Source: an uncultured Muribaculaceae bacterium
Lineage (GTDB): Bacteria; Bacteroidota; Bacteroidia; Bacteroidales; Muribaculaceae
NCBI GenBank assembly: GCA_934675575.1
Contig: CAKUQQ010000012.1
Span: 1-64,000, forward strand
Length of the DNA: 64,000 bases
Direction of reading: 5' to 3'
Position numbers and translations under genes: made by a program. Within the stretch, counting starts at the first letter, position 1; every line of letters begins with the position of its first letter. The notes beneath the pieces were generated by a model. The model was not told where the DNA came from, ran no database searches, and was given only the letters and a program-made list of their open reading frames with translations. This document shows positions 54,562 through 63,232 of this stretch, one piece after another.

Positions 54562-55518
54562 ATGGCTAAAACTTTAGTTAGCACCGACTTCCACTTCGAA
54601 GGTCAAACCGGTGTTTATCATGGCAAAGTGAGAGACGTTTACAACATCAACAACGACCTGCTCGTCATGGTCGCCACCGACCGCATCTCGGCTTTCGACT
54701 TCATACTCCCCAAGGGAATTCCTTCTAAAGGACAAGTTCTAAACCAAATTGCAGCCAACTTCCTCGATGCCACAGCCGATATCGTGCCCAACTGGAAGCT
54801 TGCCACTCCCGACCCAATGGTCACTGTGGGTTTGCGCTGCGAGGGTTTCCCTGTGGAAATGATTATCCGCGGCTATCTCACCGGCAGCGCATGGCGCGCC
54901 TATGCCGAGGGTTGCCGTGAGCTTTGCGGCGTGAAGCTCCCCGAAGGCATGAAAGAAAACCAAAAGTTCCCAGAGCCTATCATCACCCCGACCACCAAAG
55001 CCGCCAGCGGACACGACGAGAACATCTCCAAAGAAGAAATCATAGCCCAAGGACTCATCAGCGCCGACGACTATGCCGTGGTGGAGAAATACACACGCGC
55101 CCTCTTCAAGCGCGGCTCCGAGATTGCCGCATCTAAAGGGCTTATCCTCGTTGACACCAAATATGAGTTTGGCAAGCGCGACGGCAAGGTGATTCTTATG
55201 GACGAAATCCACACCCCCGACAGCTCTCGCTACTTCTATGCCAAGGGCTATCAGGAGAAATTTGAGAAAGGCGAGCCACAAAAGCAGCTCTCCAAGGAGT
55301 TTGTGCGCCAATGGCTCATAGAGCACGACTTCATGGGCAAGCCAGGCCAGAAGATGCCCGAAATGACCGACAAATACTGCGAGTCGGTGGCACAACGCTA
55401 CATTGAGCTTTATGAGGACATCACCGGCAGCAAGTTCCAGCGCAACGACCAAGACGATGTGGACCTCGAAGCACGCATCTACAAAAACGTGAGCGAATAT
55501 CTTGCAAGCCGCAAATAA
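54562..55518 (+). CDS. purC: phosphoribosylaminoimidazole-succinocarboxamide synthase
   Basis: A 318-residue SAICAR synthetase, the purine-biosynthesis enzyme that joins aspartate to CAIR with ATP. Motifs: [56 protein letters not shown] and [18 protein letters not shown] (the substrate site). Length is that of the eukaryote-like long form common in Bacteroidetes. It follows phoH with little gap. Confidence 0.97.
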   Translation: MAKTLVSTDFHFEGQTGVYHGKVRDVYNINNDLLVMVATDRISAFDFILPKGIPSKGQVLNQIAANFLDATADIVPNWKLATPDPMVTVGLRCEGFPVEMIIRGYLTGSAWRAYAEGCRELCGVKLPEGMKENQKFPEPIITPTTKAASGHDENISKEEIIAQGLISADDYAVVEKYTRALFKRGSEIAASKGLILVDTKYEFGKRDGKVILMDEIHTPDSSRYFYAKGYQEKFEKGEPQKQLSKEFVRQWLIEHDFMGKPGQKMPEMTDKYCESVAQRYIELYEDITGSKFQRNDQDDVDLEARIYKNVSEYLASRK

Positions 55519-55565
55519 CCCCGGCCAAGATACACCCACATTCATAGCACAATACATCACTACCA

Positions 55566-55625
55566 TCTCCAACGGCATGACAGGAGTTGACCGCTAACGC
55601 GGCTGCTCCACCATGCCGTTGGAGA
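55566..55625. repeat. 14-bp perfect inverted repeat over the ubiE start
   Basis: TCTCCAACGGCATG (55566-55579) and its exact complement CATGCCGTTGGAGA (55612-55625) enclose 32 bases with an inner CCGC-TAAC-GCGG stem and GGAG/CTCC pairs. The ubiE ATG at 55613 is inside the right arm. No T-run follows, so it is not a typical terminator. Confidence 0.85.
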
Positions 55626-56377
55626 CGTTAAAACAGCTTATGCAGCAACAAGTAGAAAACATAAAGCCCTATAGCGAGGGCGGCGACAAAACCGGACAGG
55701 TGCGGCACATGTTCGACTCCATAGCCCCAGCCTACGATTTCATGAACCGCGCCATGACTCTTGGCATCGACAAGCTGTGGCGCATGGTGGCGCGCACCAT
55801 AGTGGCAAAAACACGGCCGCAACTCATGCTCGACGTGGCCACCGGCACGGGCGACTTTGCCATTCAGCTCTTTGAGCACATCAAGCCACAAGCTCTCACC
55901 GGCATCGACCTCAGCGAGGGCATGCTCGACGTGGCGCGCCAAAAGGTGGTCAAACGCCATTTGCAGGACAAAATCACGTTTACGCAAGGCGATTGCCTCA
56001 ACCTGCCCTACCCCGACGAGTCGTTCAACGCCGTGACGGCTGCCTTTGGTGTGCGCAACTTCGAGCACATCGACCGCGGCTACAGCGAAATGTTCCGCGT
56101 GCTCAAACCGGGCGGCATGGTCTGCATAGTGGAGCTGTCCACGCCCACCAATCCGCTCGTCAAGTGGTTCTACGACCTCTACACGCTCCACGTGATTCCG
56201 GCTGTGGGCGCACTCAAGAGCGGCGACCGCAACGCCTACCGCTACTTGCCGCAGAGCATAGCGGCAGTGCCGCAGGGCGAGGAGATGCTGCGGCTCATGG
56301 GTGAGGCAGGTTTTCACGATTGCGCCGTGCGCCGGCTCACATTTGGCGTGTGCAGCATCTACACCGCCATACGCTGA
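55613..56377 (+). CDS. ubiE: UbiE/MenG demethylmenaquinone methyltransferase
   Basis: A 254-residue SAM-dependent methyltransferase. VRHMFDSIAPAYDFMNRAMT is the N-terminal signature, MLDVATGTGDFAIQLFEH the SAM glycine loop, LTGIDLSEGMLDVARQKV motif II, and AAFGVRNFEHIDRGYSEM plus RVLKPGGMVCIVELSTP complete the fold. In an anaerobe it should methylate demethylmenaquinone to menaquinone. Start is either ATG 55613 or ATG 55640. If 55613, the start codon lies in a perfect 14-bp hairpin; if 55640, that hairpin is in the leader just before it. Confidence 0.95.
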   Translation: MPLETLKQLMQQQVENIKPYSEGGDKTGQVRHMFDSIAPAYDFMNRAMTLGIDKLWRMVARTIVAKTRPQLMLDVATGTGDFAIQLFEHIKPQALTGIDLSEGMLDVARQKVVKRHLQDKITFTQGDCLNLPYPDESFNAVTAAFGVRNFEHIDRGYSEMFRVLKPGGMVCIVELSTPTNPLVKWFYDLYTLHVIPAVGALKSGDRNAYRYLPQSIAAVPQGEEMLRLMGEAGFHDCAVRRLTFGVCSIYTAIR

Positions 56378-56501
56378 CCCCCCCGTCTGCCCCACAAAGC
56401 TATGGGCGGTGCACCACATGCGCATGTGCAATTATGCGCCACGGCAATGGTTAATTAAGTGAAAAGAGGCATTTTTCTTTTTAAGAAACGCCCAGAAACA
56501 T

Positions 56502-56509
56502 TATTTTTG
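56502..56509 (+). promoter_or_regulatory. -7 element for pfkA
   Basis: TATTTTTG matches TAnnTTTG and gives a leader of about 45 bases. The 182-base spacer after ubiE holds no gene. Confidence 0.5.
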
Positions 56510-56559
56510 CATTAGAAGACAAGTTAAAGAAAGATAAGAATATAAAATTCATTCACACT

Positions 56560-57540
56560 ATGGCTGGAATTAACACAATCGGCATTCTCACTTCGGGCGG
56601 TGACGCTCCGGGCATGAACGCCGCCATACGCGCCGTGACGCGCTCTGCTATCTACAGTGGTTTCAATGTCAAAGGCATCTACCGCGGCTACAAAGGCTTG
56701 ATTGACGACGAAATCAAAGACTTCAAAACCGAAAACGTGTCAAACATCATTCAGCAGGGTGGCACCATTCTCAAGACCGCACGCTGCAAGGAGTTCATGA
56801 CACCCGAAGGTCACAAGCGTGCCTACGAGGTGATGCAAAAAGAGGGTATCGACGCGCTTGTGGTGATAGGCGGCGACGGCTCACTCACCGGAGCACGCCA
56901 GTTTGCCAGTGAATATGATGTGCCCATCATAGGTCTGCCGGGCACAATCGACAACGATCTATATGGCACCGACCACACCATAGGCTACGACACCGCGCTC
57001 AACACCATCATGTGGTGCGTGGATAAGATACGCGACACCGCCACATCGCACGAACGTCTGTTTTTCGTTGAGGTGATGGGTCGCGAAGCCGGTTTCCTTG
57101 CCCTCAACGGTGCGGTGGCAAGCGGTGCCGAGGCAGCCATAATTCCTGAAATATCCACCGAGGTTGACCAATTGGCCGAACTCATTCAAAACGGCTTCCG
57201 CAAAACCAAGAACTCGTCAATAGTGCTTGTGGCCGAAAGCCCCATCACCGGTGGTGCCATGGGACTGGCCGAGCGTGTGCGCAAGGAGTTCCCGCAATAC
57301 GACGTGCGCGTCACCATTCTCGGACACTTGCAGCGTGGCGGCTCACCCACAGCCCAAGACCGCATTCTCGCTTCGCGCATGGGCGCAGCAGCCGTTGACG
57401 CCCTGCTCGACGGTCAACGCAACGTGATGGTGGGCGACGCCAACGATGAGATTGTGTATGTGCCGTTCTCAAAGGCCATCAAGAAGCACAAGCCCATCGA
57501 CCGCGACCTGCTCGACACCCTCAAGCGTCTTTCCATCTAA
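56560..57540 (+). CDS. pfkA: ATP-dependent 6-phosphofructokinase
   Basis: A 326-residue glycolytic enzyme. [19 protein letters not shown] (ATP loop), [12 protein letters not shown] with Gly after the GGD, and [20 protein letters not shown] with Gly before TIDND are the pattern of ATP-dependent rather than PPi-dependent enzymes. [13 protein letters not shown] and [17 protein letters not shown] are the substrate-side motifs. Length is typical of bacterial PfkA. The small lipoprotein gene follows after 37 bases. Confidence 0.96.
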   Translation: MAGINTIGILTSGGDAPGMNAAIRAVTRSAIYSGFNVKGIYRGYKGLIDDEIKDFKTENVSNIIQQGGTILKTARCKEFMTPEGHKRAYEVMQKEGIDALVVIGGDGSLTGARQFASEYDVPIIGLPGTIDNDLYGTDHTIGYDTALNTIMWCVDKIRDTATSHERLFFVEVMGREAGFLALNGAVASGAEAAIIPEISTEVDQLAELIQNGFRKTKNSSIVLVAESPITGGAMGLAERVRKEFPQYDVRVTILGHLQRGGSPTAQDRILASRMGAAAVDALLDGQRNVMVGDANDEIVYVPFSKAIKKHKPIDRDLLDTLKRLSI

Positions 57541-57577
57541 GCTCTGACGCAACTTTTCACTAAACACACGCAATCAC

Positions 57578-57880
57578 ATGAGAAAAACCGTTGTGACGAC
57601 AATAACCCTTGTGGCGGCTCTGGTGCTTGCCGCCGGCTGCAACAAGCCGTCGGCAAGCGAGAAAGAAGCCGCCGCGCGTGCTGAGCAAGCCGCGGCGGCA
57701 GTCATTGCCACCAACCATGCCGACACGCTGGCCATGCAGCAGAGCATTCTCGATGCCAAGGTGCTGCAAAGCCAGTATGCCATCAAGGGCGACTCTGCCG
57801 CCGTCAAGGCTTTCGACAGTGCGTTTGAAGCCTATCTCAAGGAGCACGACAGCGCACTGTGGCAGCAGATTTTCAACTGA
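57578..57880 (+). CDS. small helical lipoprotein
   Basis: A 100-residue lipoprotein (MRKTVVTTITLVAALVL, lipobox AAGC then NKPSASEKEAAARAEQAAA). The mature part is strongly helical and rich in Ala, Glu and Lys. No family is recognised. The gene is between pfkA and the polyprenyl synthase on the same strand, likely in one transcript. It probably sits on a membrane face of the envelope. Confidence 0.65.
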   Translation: MRKTVVTTITLVAALVLAAGCNKPSASEKEAAARAEQAAAAVIATNHADTLAMQQSILDAKVLQSQYAIKGDSAAVKAFDSAFEAYLKEHDSALWQQIFN

Positions 57881-57953
57881 CGCAGCCGCCCACTGTGTGT
57901 GTGCCACACACTCTCCGGTTCTTCTCACAAACACAAAAAAGCAAATCACAACC

Positions 57954-58928
57954 ATGCACAGCATTGAAGAATACATCAGCTTGGTCAACAAGACCATCGC
58001 CGAAATAAACTATCCCAAGCAACCCGAAAGACTCTACAACCCCATTGCCTACACCATGGCACTCGGAGGCAAACGCCTGCGCCCTGTTCTCACGCTGCTC
58101 ACGTGTGAGGCAATGGGTGGCGACATCGCCAAGGCCATCGACGTGGCTGTGGGCATAGAGCTGTTTCACAACTTCACCCTCCTGCACGACGACGTGATGG
58201 ACAAAGCCGACGTGCGCCGCGGCAAGCCCACCGTGCATCGCCAGTGGAACGACAATGTGGCAATCCTCAGCGGCGACGCCATGCTCACCATGGCCACGCA
58301 GCGCATAGCCAAGGCCGACCCAGCAGTGCTGCCCGAAATCATGGAGCTTTTCAACCGCACCGCAATGGAAATCTATGAGGGTCAGCAGTGGGACATGGAC
58401 TTTGAGGAACTCTTCGATGTGTCGCCCAACGACTACATTCGCATGATTCGCCTCAAGACATCGGTGCTGCTCGGCTGCGCCTGCAAGGCCGGTGCCATCA
58501 TAGCCGGCGCGTCGGCCGACGACTGCCAGCACCTCTACGACATGGGGCTCAATCTGGGTCTGGCTTTCCAGCTCCAGGACGACGTGCTCGACGTGTGGGG
58601 CGATGAGGCCACATTCGGCAAAGAGATAGGCGGCGACATCATGAACAACAAAAAGACTTTCCTGCTCACCAATGCCGTGCAGATGGCCACCGGCGACGAC
58701 GCCAACACCCTGCGCCGCTGCCTTGCCGACGAATACGCCATCAAGGACGAGAAAGTGGCTGCCGTAAGAAGCATTTTCGAGAAACTCAATCTCAAGAAAC
58801 TGGCCGAGACCGAGATTGAGAACTACGACCAGATAGCTATCGACAACCTCAACCAAGTGGACATGAGCAGTGAGGCTCACGACCTGTTCACAAGCTTCTT
58901 TGCCAAACTTCTGCACCGCCAGCGATGA
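57954..58928 (+). CDS. polyprenyl (octaprenyl-type) diphosphate synthase
   Basis: A 324-residue class I trans-prenyl synthase. First Asp-rich motif DDVMD at residues 79-83 (LLHDDVMDKADVRRGKPT) and second near residue 209 (FQLQDDVLDVWGD). GGKRLRPVLTLL is the diphosphate-binding entry. It condenses isopentenyl units onto an allylic diphosphate. Product chain length cannot be read from sequence with confidence. A longer open frame begins at 57609, but only the ATG at 57954 gives family sequence. It overlaps tatD by 4 bases. Confidence 0.93.
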   Translation: MHSIEEYISLVNKTIAEINYPKQPERLYNPIAYTMALGGKRLRPVLTLLTCEAMGGDIAKAIDVAVGIELFHNFTLLHDDVMDKADVRRGKPTVHRQWNDNVAILSGDAMLTMATQRIAKADPAVLPEIMELFNRTAMEIYEGQQWDMDFEELFDVSPNDYIRMIRLKTSVLLGCACKAGAIIAGASADDCQHLYDMGLNLGLAFQLQDDVLDVWGDEATFGKEIGGDIMNNKKTFLLTNAVQMATGDDANTLRRCLADEYAIKDEKVAAVRSIFEKLNLKKLAETEIENYDQIAIDNLNQVDMSSEAHDLFTSFFAKLLHRQR

Positions 58929-59698
58929 TTGACAGCCACAGCCACATCTACGCGCAAGAGTTCGACGACGACCGTGCTGCCGTGGTGGAGCGTGCACGCC
59001 AAGCTGGCGTGACCCACATAGTGCTGCCCAACGAAAATCTTGACAGCCTCGCGCGCCAGCGCCGTCTGTTCGACACCGACCCCGCCTATTTCTCCATGAC
59101 GGTGGGGCTTCACCCCGAAGAAGTGGGCTGCGACAACTATGCCACGCAACTTGACTCCATGCACAAGCTCCTCTTCTCACAGTCACAGCAGTTTGTGGCC
59201 GTGGGCGAAATTGGCATCGACCTCTATTGGGACACCACTTGGCGCGACCGCCAAATCGAGGTGCTCGACACCCAGCTGCGCTGGTGCGCCGACCTGCATC
59301 TGCCGTTCATCATGCACTGCCGCAGTGGCATCGACGAGGTGCTGAGCGTGTTCGCCAACTTTGGCGCTACAGTGCCACAAGGCGTGTTTCACAGTTTCAC
59401 CGGCACGGCTACCGATGTGGAGCGTCTGCGCCACTATGGCGACTTCTATTTTGGAGTCAACGGCATTGTCACTTTCAAGAAAAGCGATGTGCCGGTCCTG
59501 CTCCCCATTTTCGGATTAAACCGCATATTGCTTGAAACCGACTCCCCCTATCTCGCCCCTGTGCCGCGCCGCGGCCAGCGCAACGAGAGCGCAAACATAC
59601 CACTCATCAATGCCTGCGTGGCATCGCACCTTGGCATCACGGCGCAAGAGGTGTCGGCAGCTACCGACGCCAATGCCCGTCGCCTGTTCAAGTTCTAA
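58925..59698 (+). CDS. tatD: TatD-family metal-dependent hydrolase
   Basis: A 257-residue TIM-barrel DNase/hydrolase. Metal ligands: H-x-H in MIDSHSHIYAQ (H5, H7), Glu in FVAVGEIGIDLYW, His in FIMHCRSG, His in VFHSFTG, and Asp in LLETDSPYLAP. ATG overlaps the preceding stop (ATGA), so translation is coupled. Cytosolic. Members degrade DNA or act in quality control. The exact role in this organism is not evident. Confidence 0.95.
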   Translation: MIDSHSHIYAQEFDDDRAAVVERARQAGVTHIVLPNENLDSLARQRRLFDTDPAYFSMTVGLHPEEVGCDNYATQLDSMHKLLFSQSQQFVAVGEIGIDLYWDTTWRDRQIEVLDTQLRWCADLHLPFIMHCRSGIDEVLSVFANFGATVPQGVFHSFTGTATDVERLRHYGDFYFGVNGIVTFKKSDVPVLLPIFGLNRILLETDSPYLAPVPRRGQRNESANIPLINACVASHLGITAQEVSAATDANARRLFKF

Positions 59699-59743
59699 GA
59701 CCAGCAAACATTAAAGCATCTAAATATCCAAGAACCTAAAATA

Positions 59744-61612
59744 ATGAATATGAAACATTTCTTAACCGTCATGGCCATAGCTTTATTGGCCCAGCTGACA
59801 CCGGCGTCGCAAGCCAGTGCCTATCAAACGCCCAAACAGGAATTCCGCGCCTCATGGGTGGCAACAGTCTATGAAATCGACTGGCCAGTCAACAGCCAGC
59901 GCACCGTTCAGGTGCAAAAAGGGCAGCTCCGCCTCATGCTCGACTCGCTGCAGCGCAACAACGTGAATGCAGTGTGCTTTCAGGTGAGGTCGATGAGCGA
60001 CGCCTGCTACAAGTCGAGCTACGAGCCTTGGTCGTCAAGCGTCACCGGCACTCGCGGCAAAGCCCCCACCTACGACCCCCTGCAATATGTGGTGGAGCAG
60101 TGCCACCTGCGCGGCATGGAGTGTCACGCATGGGTCAACCCCTACCGCTACGGCGTGTTTAAGGGCAATGCCATCACCGGACGCGACACCGAGCTCGACC
60201 AAACCATGCAGCGGTCGGGCATGCTGCTAAACTGGCACAACACCGCCAACGACCAGTTGCTCTCAATTCTCGACCCCGGACAGCAGCAGAGCATCGACTG
60301 GATTGTTAACGTGTGCAAGGAGATTGTCACCAATTACGACATCGACGGCTTGCTCTTCGACGACTATTTCTACCCCAACGGCATACCCACCAACAACACC
60401 GCCCCCGACTACGCCGAGTGGCAAGCGGCCAAATCGGGCATGAATTTCGGCGACTGGCGGCGCGACAACGTCAACCGCATGGTCAAGGCCGTGTATGCCA
60501 TGATTCAAGCCACCAAGCCCTATGTGCGTTTCGGCATAGGCCCTGCCGGAGCTGCCGCCTCCAGCGCCACCGTGGCAGCCAAATATGGCGTAACGCCATG
60601 CCCAAGCTCCGACTGGCAATATTCCGGCATCTTCTCCGACCCGCTCGCATGGCTCAGCAGCCACGACCTCGACTACATTTCGCCACAAATCTACTGGACA
60701 TTCGGACACTCCACCAACGACTATGGCAAACTCTGCACATGGTGGAGCAAGGTGGCCAACAAGTTTGGCCGTCACCTCTATGTGTCACACTCCATTTCTT
60801 CACTCACAGCCAGCAGCACAGGCACAGCCCTCGCTGGCAGCGAGACCGCCGATGCCCCCATCGACAAGGCAAGCGGCCCAAACTGCACCACCTACGACGA
60901 GTTTGTCAACGAGATTGAGGCCAACCGAACCAACTCTCTCGACGGCGCGCCGGGCTCCATATTCTATTCCACCAAGTTTCTCTATCGCATCAAGAAAGGC
61001 GTCAGCGATGCAGTTGACCCCAAAATGGAGTTTGGCACCTATCTTGGCCGCACCGTCTATGCCCTGCCGGCACTTCCCCCGGCCATGCCCTGGAAGCAAG
61101 CCACCGACCCTGGCACAGCCACAGGCATAACCGTCAGCGGCAATACACTCTCGTGGAACGCAATGGCTGGTGTGCAGCGCTACACCGTCTATGCCATACC
61201 TGCCGGCAACGACATCAGCACATTCACCAAAAGCGTGAAGCAGCTCCTCGGCATAACCTACACCGCTTCCTATTCCATTCCGCAAGCCTATGCCACCGGC
61301 TACAAGTTTGCCGTTTGCGCCTACGACCGCTTTGGCAACGAGTGGGCACCGGCTTTTTCGGTCCCCAGCGCAGTGCTGCCAGTGCGTGCCGCCAGTGCCC
61401 TTAGCATTAGTGGCGATATGCTCAGCGTGGCAGCCATAGGAGCAACACATGTCACCGCAAGCAGCTACACCACCGGCGGTGCTCTTGAGTGCAAGCTCTA
61501 CTCCGGCCAGGGAGGCAACCTATCGCTGTCGCTCAGCGGCCTTGCCGCAGGAGCGCACATCATCACAGCGAGCATCGACGGCACCCTCCACACCATAAAA
61601 TACGTCAAATAA
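59744..61612 (+). CDS. exported GHL10-type glycosidase
   Basis: A 622-residue exported enzyme: signal peptide (MKHFLTVMAIALLAQLTPA), then a GHL10/DUF187-like barrel (about residues 30-400) beginning with FRASWVATVYEIDWP, with VCFQVRSMSDACYKSSYEPW, GMECHAWVNPYRYG and YDIDGLLFDDYFYPNGIP as conserved segments. A fibronectin-III-like domain (about 450-540) and a beta-sandwich end follow. The Asp-Asp pair in DDYFYP is likely catalytic. Family substrates are poorly known. The start is ATG 59744 or 59750. Confidence 0.88.
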   Translation: MNMKHFLTVMAIALLAQLTPASQASAYQTPKQEFRASWVATVYEIDWPVNSQRTVQVQKGQLRLMLDSLQRNNVNAVCFQVRSMSDACYKSSYEPWSSSVTGTRGKAPTYDPLQYVVEQCHLRGMECHAWVNPYRYGVFKGNAITGRDTELDQTMQRSGMLLNWHNTANDQLLSILDPGQQQSIDWIVNVCKEIVTNYDIDGLLFDDYFYPNGIPTNNTAPDYAEWQAAKSGMNFGDWRRDNVNRMVKAVYAMIQATKPYVRFGIGPAGAAASSATVAAKYGVTPCPSSDWQYSGIFSDPLAWLSSHDLDYISPQIYWTFGHSTNDYGKLCTWWSKVANKFGRHLYVSHSISSLTASSTGTALAGSETADAPIDKASGPNCTTYDEFVNEIEANRTNSLDGAPGSIFYSTKFLYRIKKGVSDAVDPKMEFGTYLGRTVYALPALPPAMPWKQATDPGTATGITVSGNTLSWNAMAGVQRYTVYAIPAGNDISTFTKSVKQLLGITYTASYSIPQAYATGYKFAVCAYDRFGNEWAPAFSVPSAVLPVRAASALSISGDMLSVAAIGATHVTASSYTTGGALECKLYSGQGGNLSLSLSGLAAGAHIITASIDGTLHTIKYVK

Positions 61613-61678
61613 ACACCCCTCCACAGGCTGAAATGCCCCCAAAAAGCTTTCAGCCTCTATTTTTCAACAATTTAGAAA

Positions 61679-61686
61679 TAATTTTG
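61679..61686 (+). promoter_or_regulatory. -7 element of the small membrane-protein gene
   Basis: TAATTTTG, a match to TAnnTTTG, about 30 bases before the ATG at 61717. Confidence 0.5.
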
Positions 61687-61716
61687 CACTTGTTTATTGA
61701 CTCCATAAATGGTAGC

Positions 61717-62136
61717 ATGATGGATTATATATTTTATAGAGTGTATTGGGCTTACAGCAAGAAAAAAGAGTCGGCAAAGATTCTTAGCCTGTTATATATG
61801 ACAATGGTTCTTTGGTTTTGGTTTTGCTTTTTTCCATTCGCATTATTTTTGTGTGAACTCTTAAGAAATCCATGGCATGGAAATGATGGATATTTATTAT
61901 CCATTTATCTACTAATAGTATCAATATACTCGTATTTAAGATTTTTTCCTAACAAAAAAATATCGTTGATAAACAAGAAATTCGATAGAAATCCTTATAA
62001 TCATAAGATTCCCGACTGGTGTTTCTTCACGGTTCTTCCATTATCCATAGTTTGGGGAATTGCGACTTACGCTCTTTTGGTAATTTTTTTAATAAAGCCA
62101 TTTGCATTTAGAGGCATTATATATAACCTGCTGTAA
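61717..62136 (+). CDS. small multi-pass membrane protein
   Basis: A 139-residue protein with three to four hydrophobic helices (SLLYMTMVLWFWFCFFPFAL, YLLSIYLLIVSIYSYLRF, FFTVLPLSIVWGIATYALL) and a basic loop between the second and third. Start is ATG 61717 or 61720. It has the features of DUF-type integral membrane proteins, but no family is recognised. The gene is AT-rich compared with the upstream glycosidase, so it may have been acquired separately. Confidence 0.6.
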   Translation: MMDYIFYRVYWAYSKKKESAKILSLLYMTMVLWFWFCFFPFALFLCELLRNPWHGNDGYLLSIYLLIVSIYSYLRFFPNKKISLINKKFDRNPYNHKIPDWCFFTVLPLSIVWGIATYALLVIFLIKPFAFRGIIYNLL

Positions 62137-62235
62137 TCGCTCCATAAAGATTTTGCACTTCCATTTTCAATGTACAAACTTTTCTGCAAAGGAAATCATG
62201 CAAGAAAAGAAAAACGGTTTTAGCGCTGGCAAAGC

Positions 62236-62309
62236 GAGTGATATAAAAACGCAGTGGGCGACGCACCTCTTTGTGCAAAGGTGCATCGCCCACTGCGTTT
62301 TTATCACTT
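62236..62309. terminator. long bidirectional hairpin terminator
   Basis: AAAAACGCAGTGGGCGA and its complement pair over about 24 bp, with one mismatch, between 62244 and 62303. The outer AGTGAT/ATCACT adds length. A-run and T-run flank the stem. It is convergent: the small membrane gene ends on the left, the LRR remnant on the right. Confidence 0.85.
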
Positions 62310-62349
62310 CAGCTTGCTGATTTGGCTATGTGATGCTGCTTGAGGGAGG

Positions 62350-62819
62350 TTAATCCACTGCCACTTTAATGGTTCTGCCTGCCACACGCACCACATAGAT
62401 GCCAGCCGATGGCACTGCCACTGACTTGTCATTCCCGCGGTAAACAAGAGCACCATTCACACCATACACTTCCACCACGGCATCGCCGGCTGCACCAGTA
62501 ATGGTTATTTCATCACCTGTGGCTGTCACTTTCACCTCGTCAGCCTTAGTGCCGTCTATTCCAGCAGTTATGTTATAGAAATCTTTCCAAGTGGTGGCAG
62601 ACTTATATGCCTCAAGCGATTTGCCAGGAACGACCAATTTACATGTTTGTTAATATCGTAAAACACGTTGTTTCCACAAACTGGTGGCATTTTTGCATAT
62701 ACATCAATTGATTTCAAACCACTGCAATAAGAAAACGCTTCATCACCAATGTTCGTCACGCTTTTTGGAATAGTTACGCTTGTCAAACCGCTGCAACAAC
62801 AGCATCTATTATTAGTTGA
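62350..62819 (-). pseudogene. remnant of a BspA-like leucine-rich-repeat protein
   Basis: The minus strand codes for CSGLTSVTIPKSVTNIG, FSYCSGLKSIDVYAKMPPVC, then, after a frameshift at about 62643-62646, CKLVVPGKSLEAYKSATTW and a VEVYGVNGALVYRG...AGIYVVRV tail. This is the end of an LRR_5/BspA surface protein with a T9SS-like C-terminus. A one-base loss breaks the reading frame, and a stop (62822-62820) ends the open part, so only about 150 codons remain. No intact start. It is a decayed fragment, perhaps of a recombined family member elsewhere. Confidence 0.75.
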
Positions 62820-63232
62820 TTATCAGTATTATACACATTAAACGGCAGAAAAGTGGCAATATGGATTCTGTTTAGATACGAAATCGTGAAGATTTAACGT
62901 ATTTAACTTTCGATTACATTGGAAATCACAAAATAGCACTATGATGAGGGCATTTCAACCGAACTCATCATGTGGCAAGCAAAAGTCTTCTGACAAAAAT
63001 CGCAAGGTGCTATGTATAAGGAGTACGGTTGTAACGACTCCCTTAAAGGAGGTGACTACAAATCATCCACTTTGTTCTTAAAAAAACATAGAATGTAGTT
63101 TACAAAGATACATTTCTCTAATTTTTTCACTGAACATACACAATTTTTCCATCGTTTATGCCATATTTCGAGATAAAAGTACCATTTTTGCGATGTAAAA
63201 TATGATACCAGTATCAAAAATAGCACTATAAT
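62820..63232. other. 413-base AT-rich spacer with palindromes and no clear gene
   Basis: No convincing gene. Structures seen: ATGATGAG/CTCATCAT inverted repeat (62941-62948 and 62964-62971); AAAGGAGGTGA at 63045-63055, a full match to the complement of the 16S 3' end, inside a CTCC-CTTAAA-GGAG hairpin; GATAC-CA-GTATC palindrome (63204-63215) just before the ATPase start. A 46-codon frame from 62941 runs over the GGAGG site, but I cannot support it as a gene. Confidence 0.5.

Noticed and set aside
55566..55625. The ubiE inverted repeat as a purC terminator
   Set aside because: No T-run follows, and the right arm runs into the coding sequence of ubiE.
57873..59186. A 437-codon minus-strand frame opposite the prenyl synthase and TatD genes
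   Set aside because: It crosses two well-supported + strand genes with a 4-base overlap, and has no recognisable domain.
62941..63081. A 46-codon frame across the GGAGG site
   Set aside because: No start signal, no family, and it runs through hairpin structures. Not supportable as a gene.
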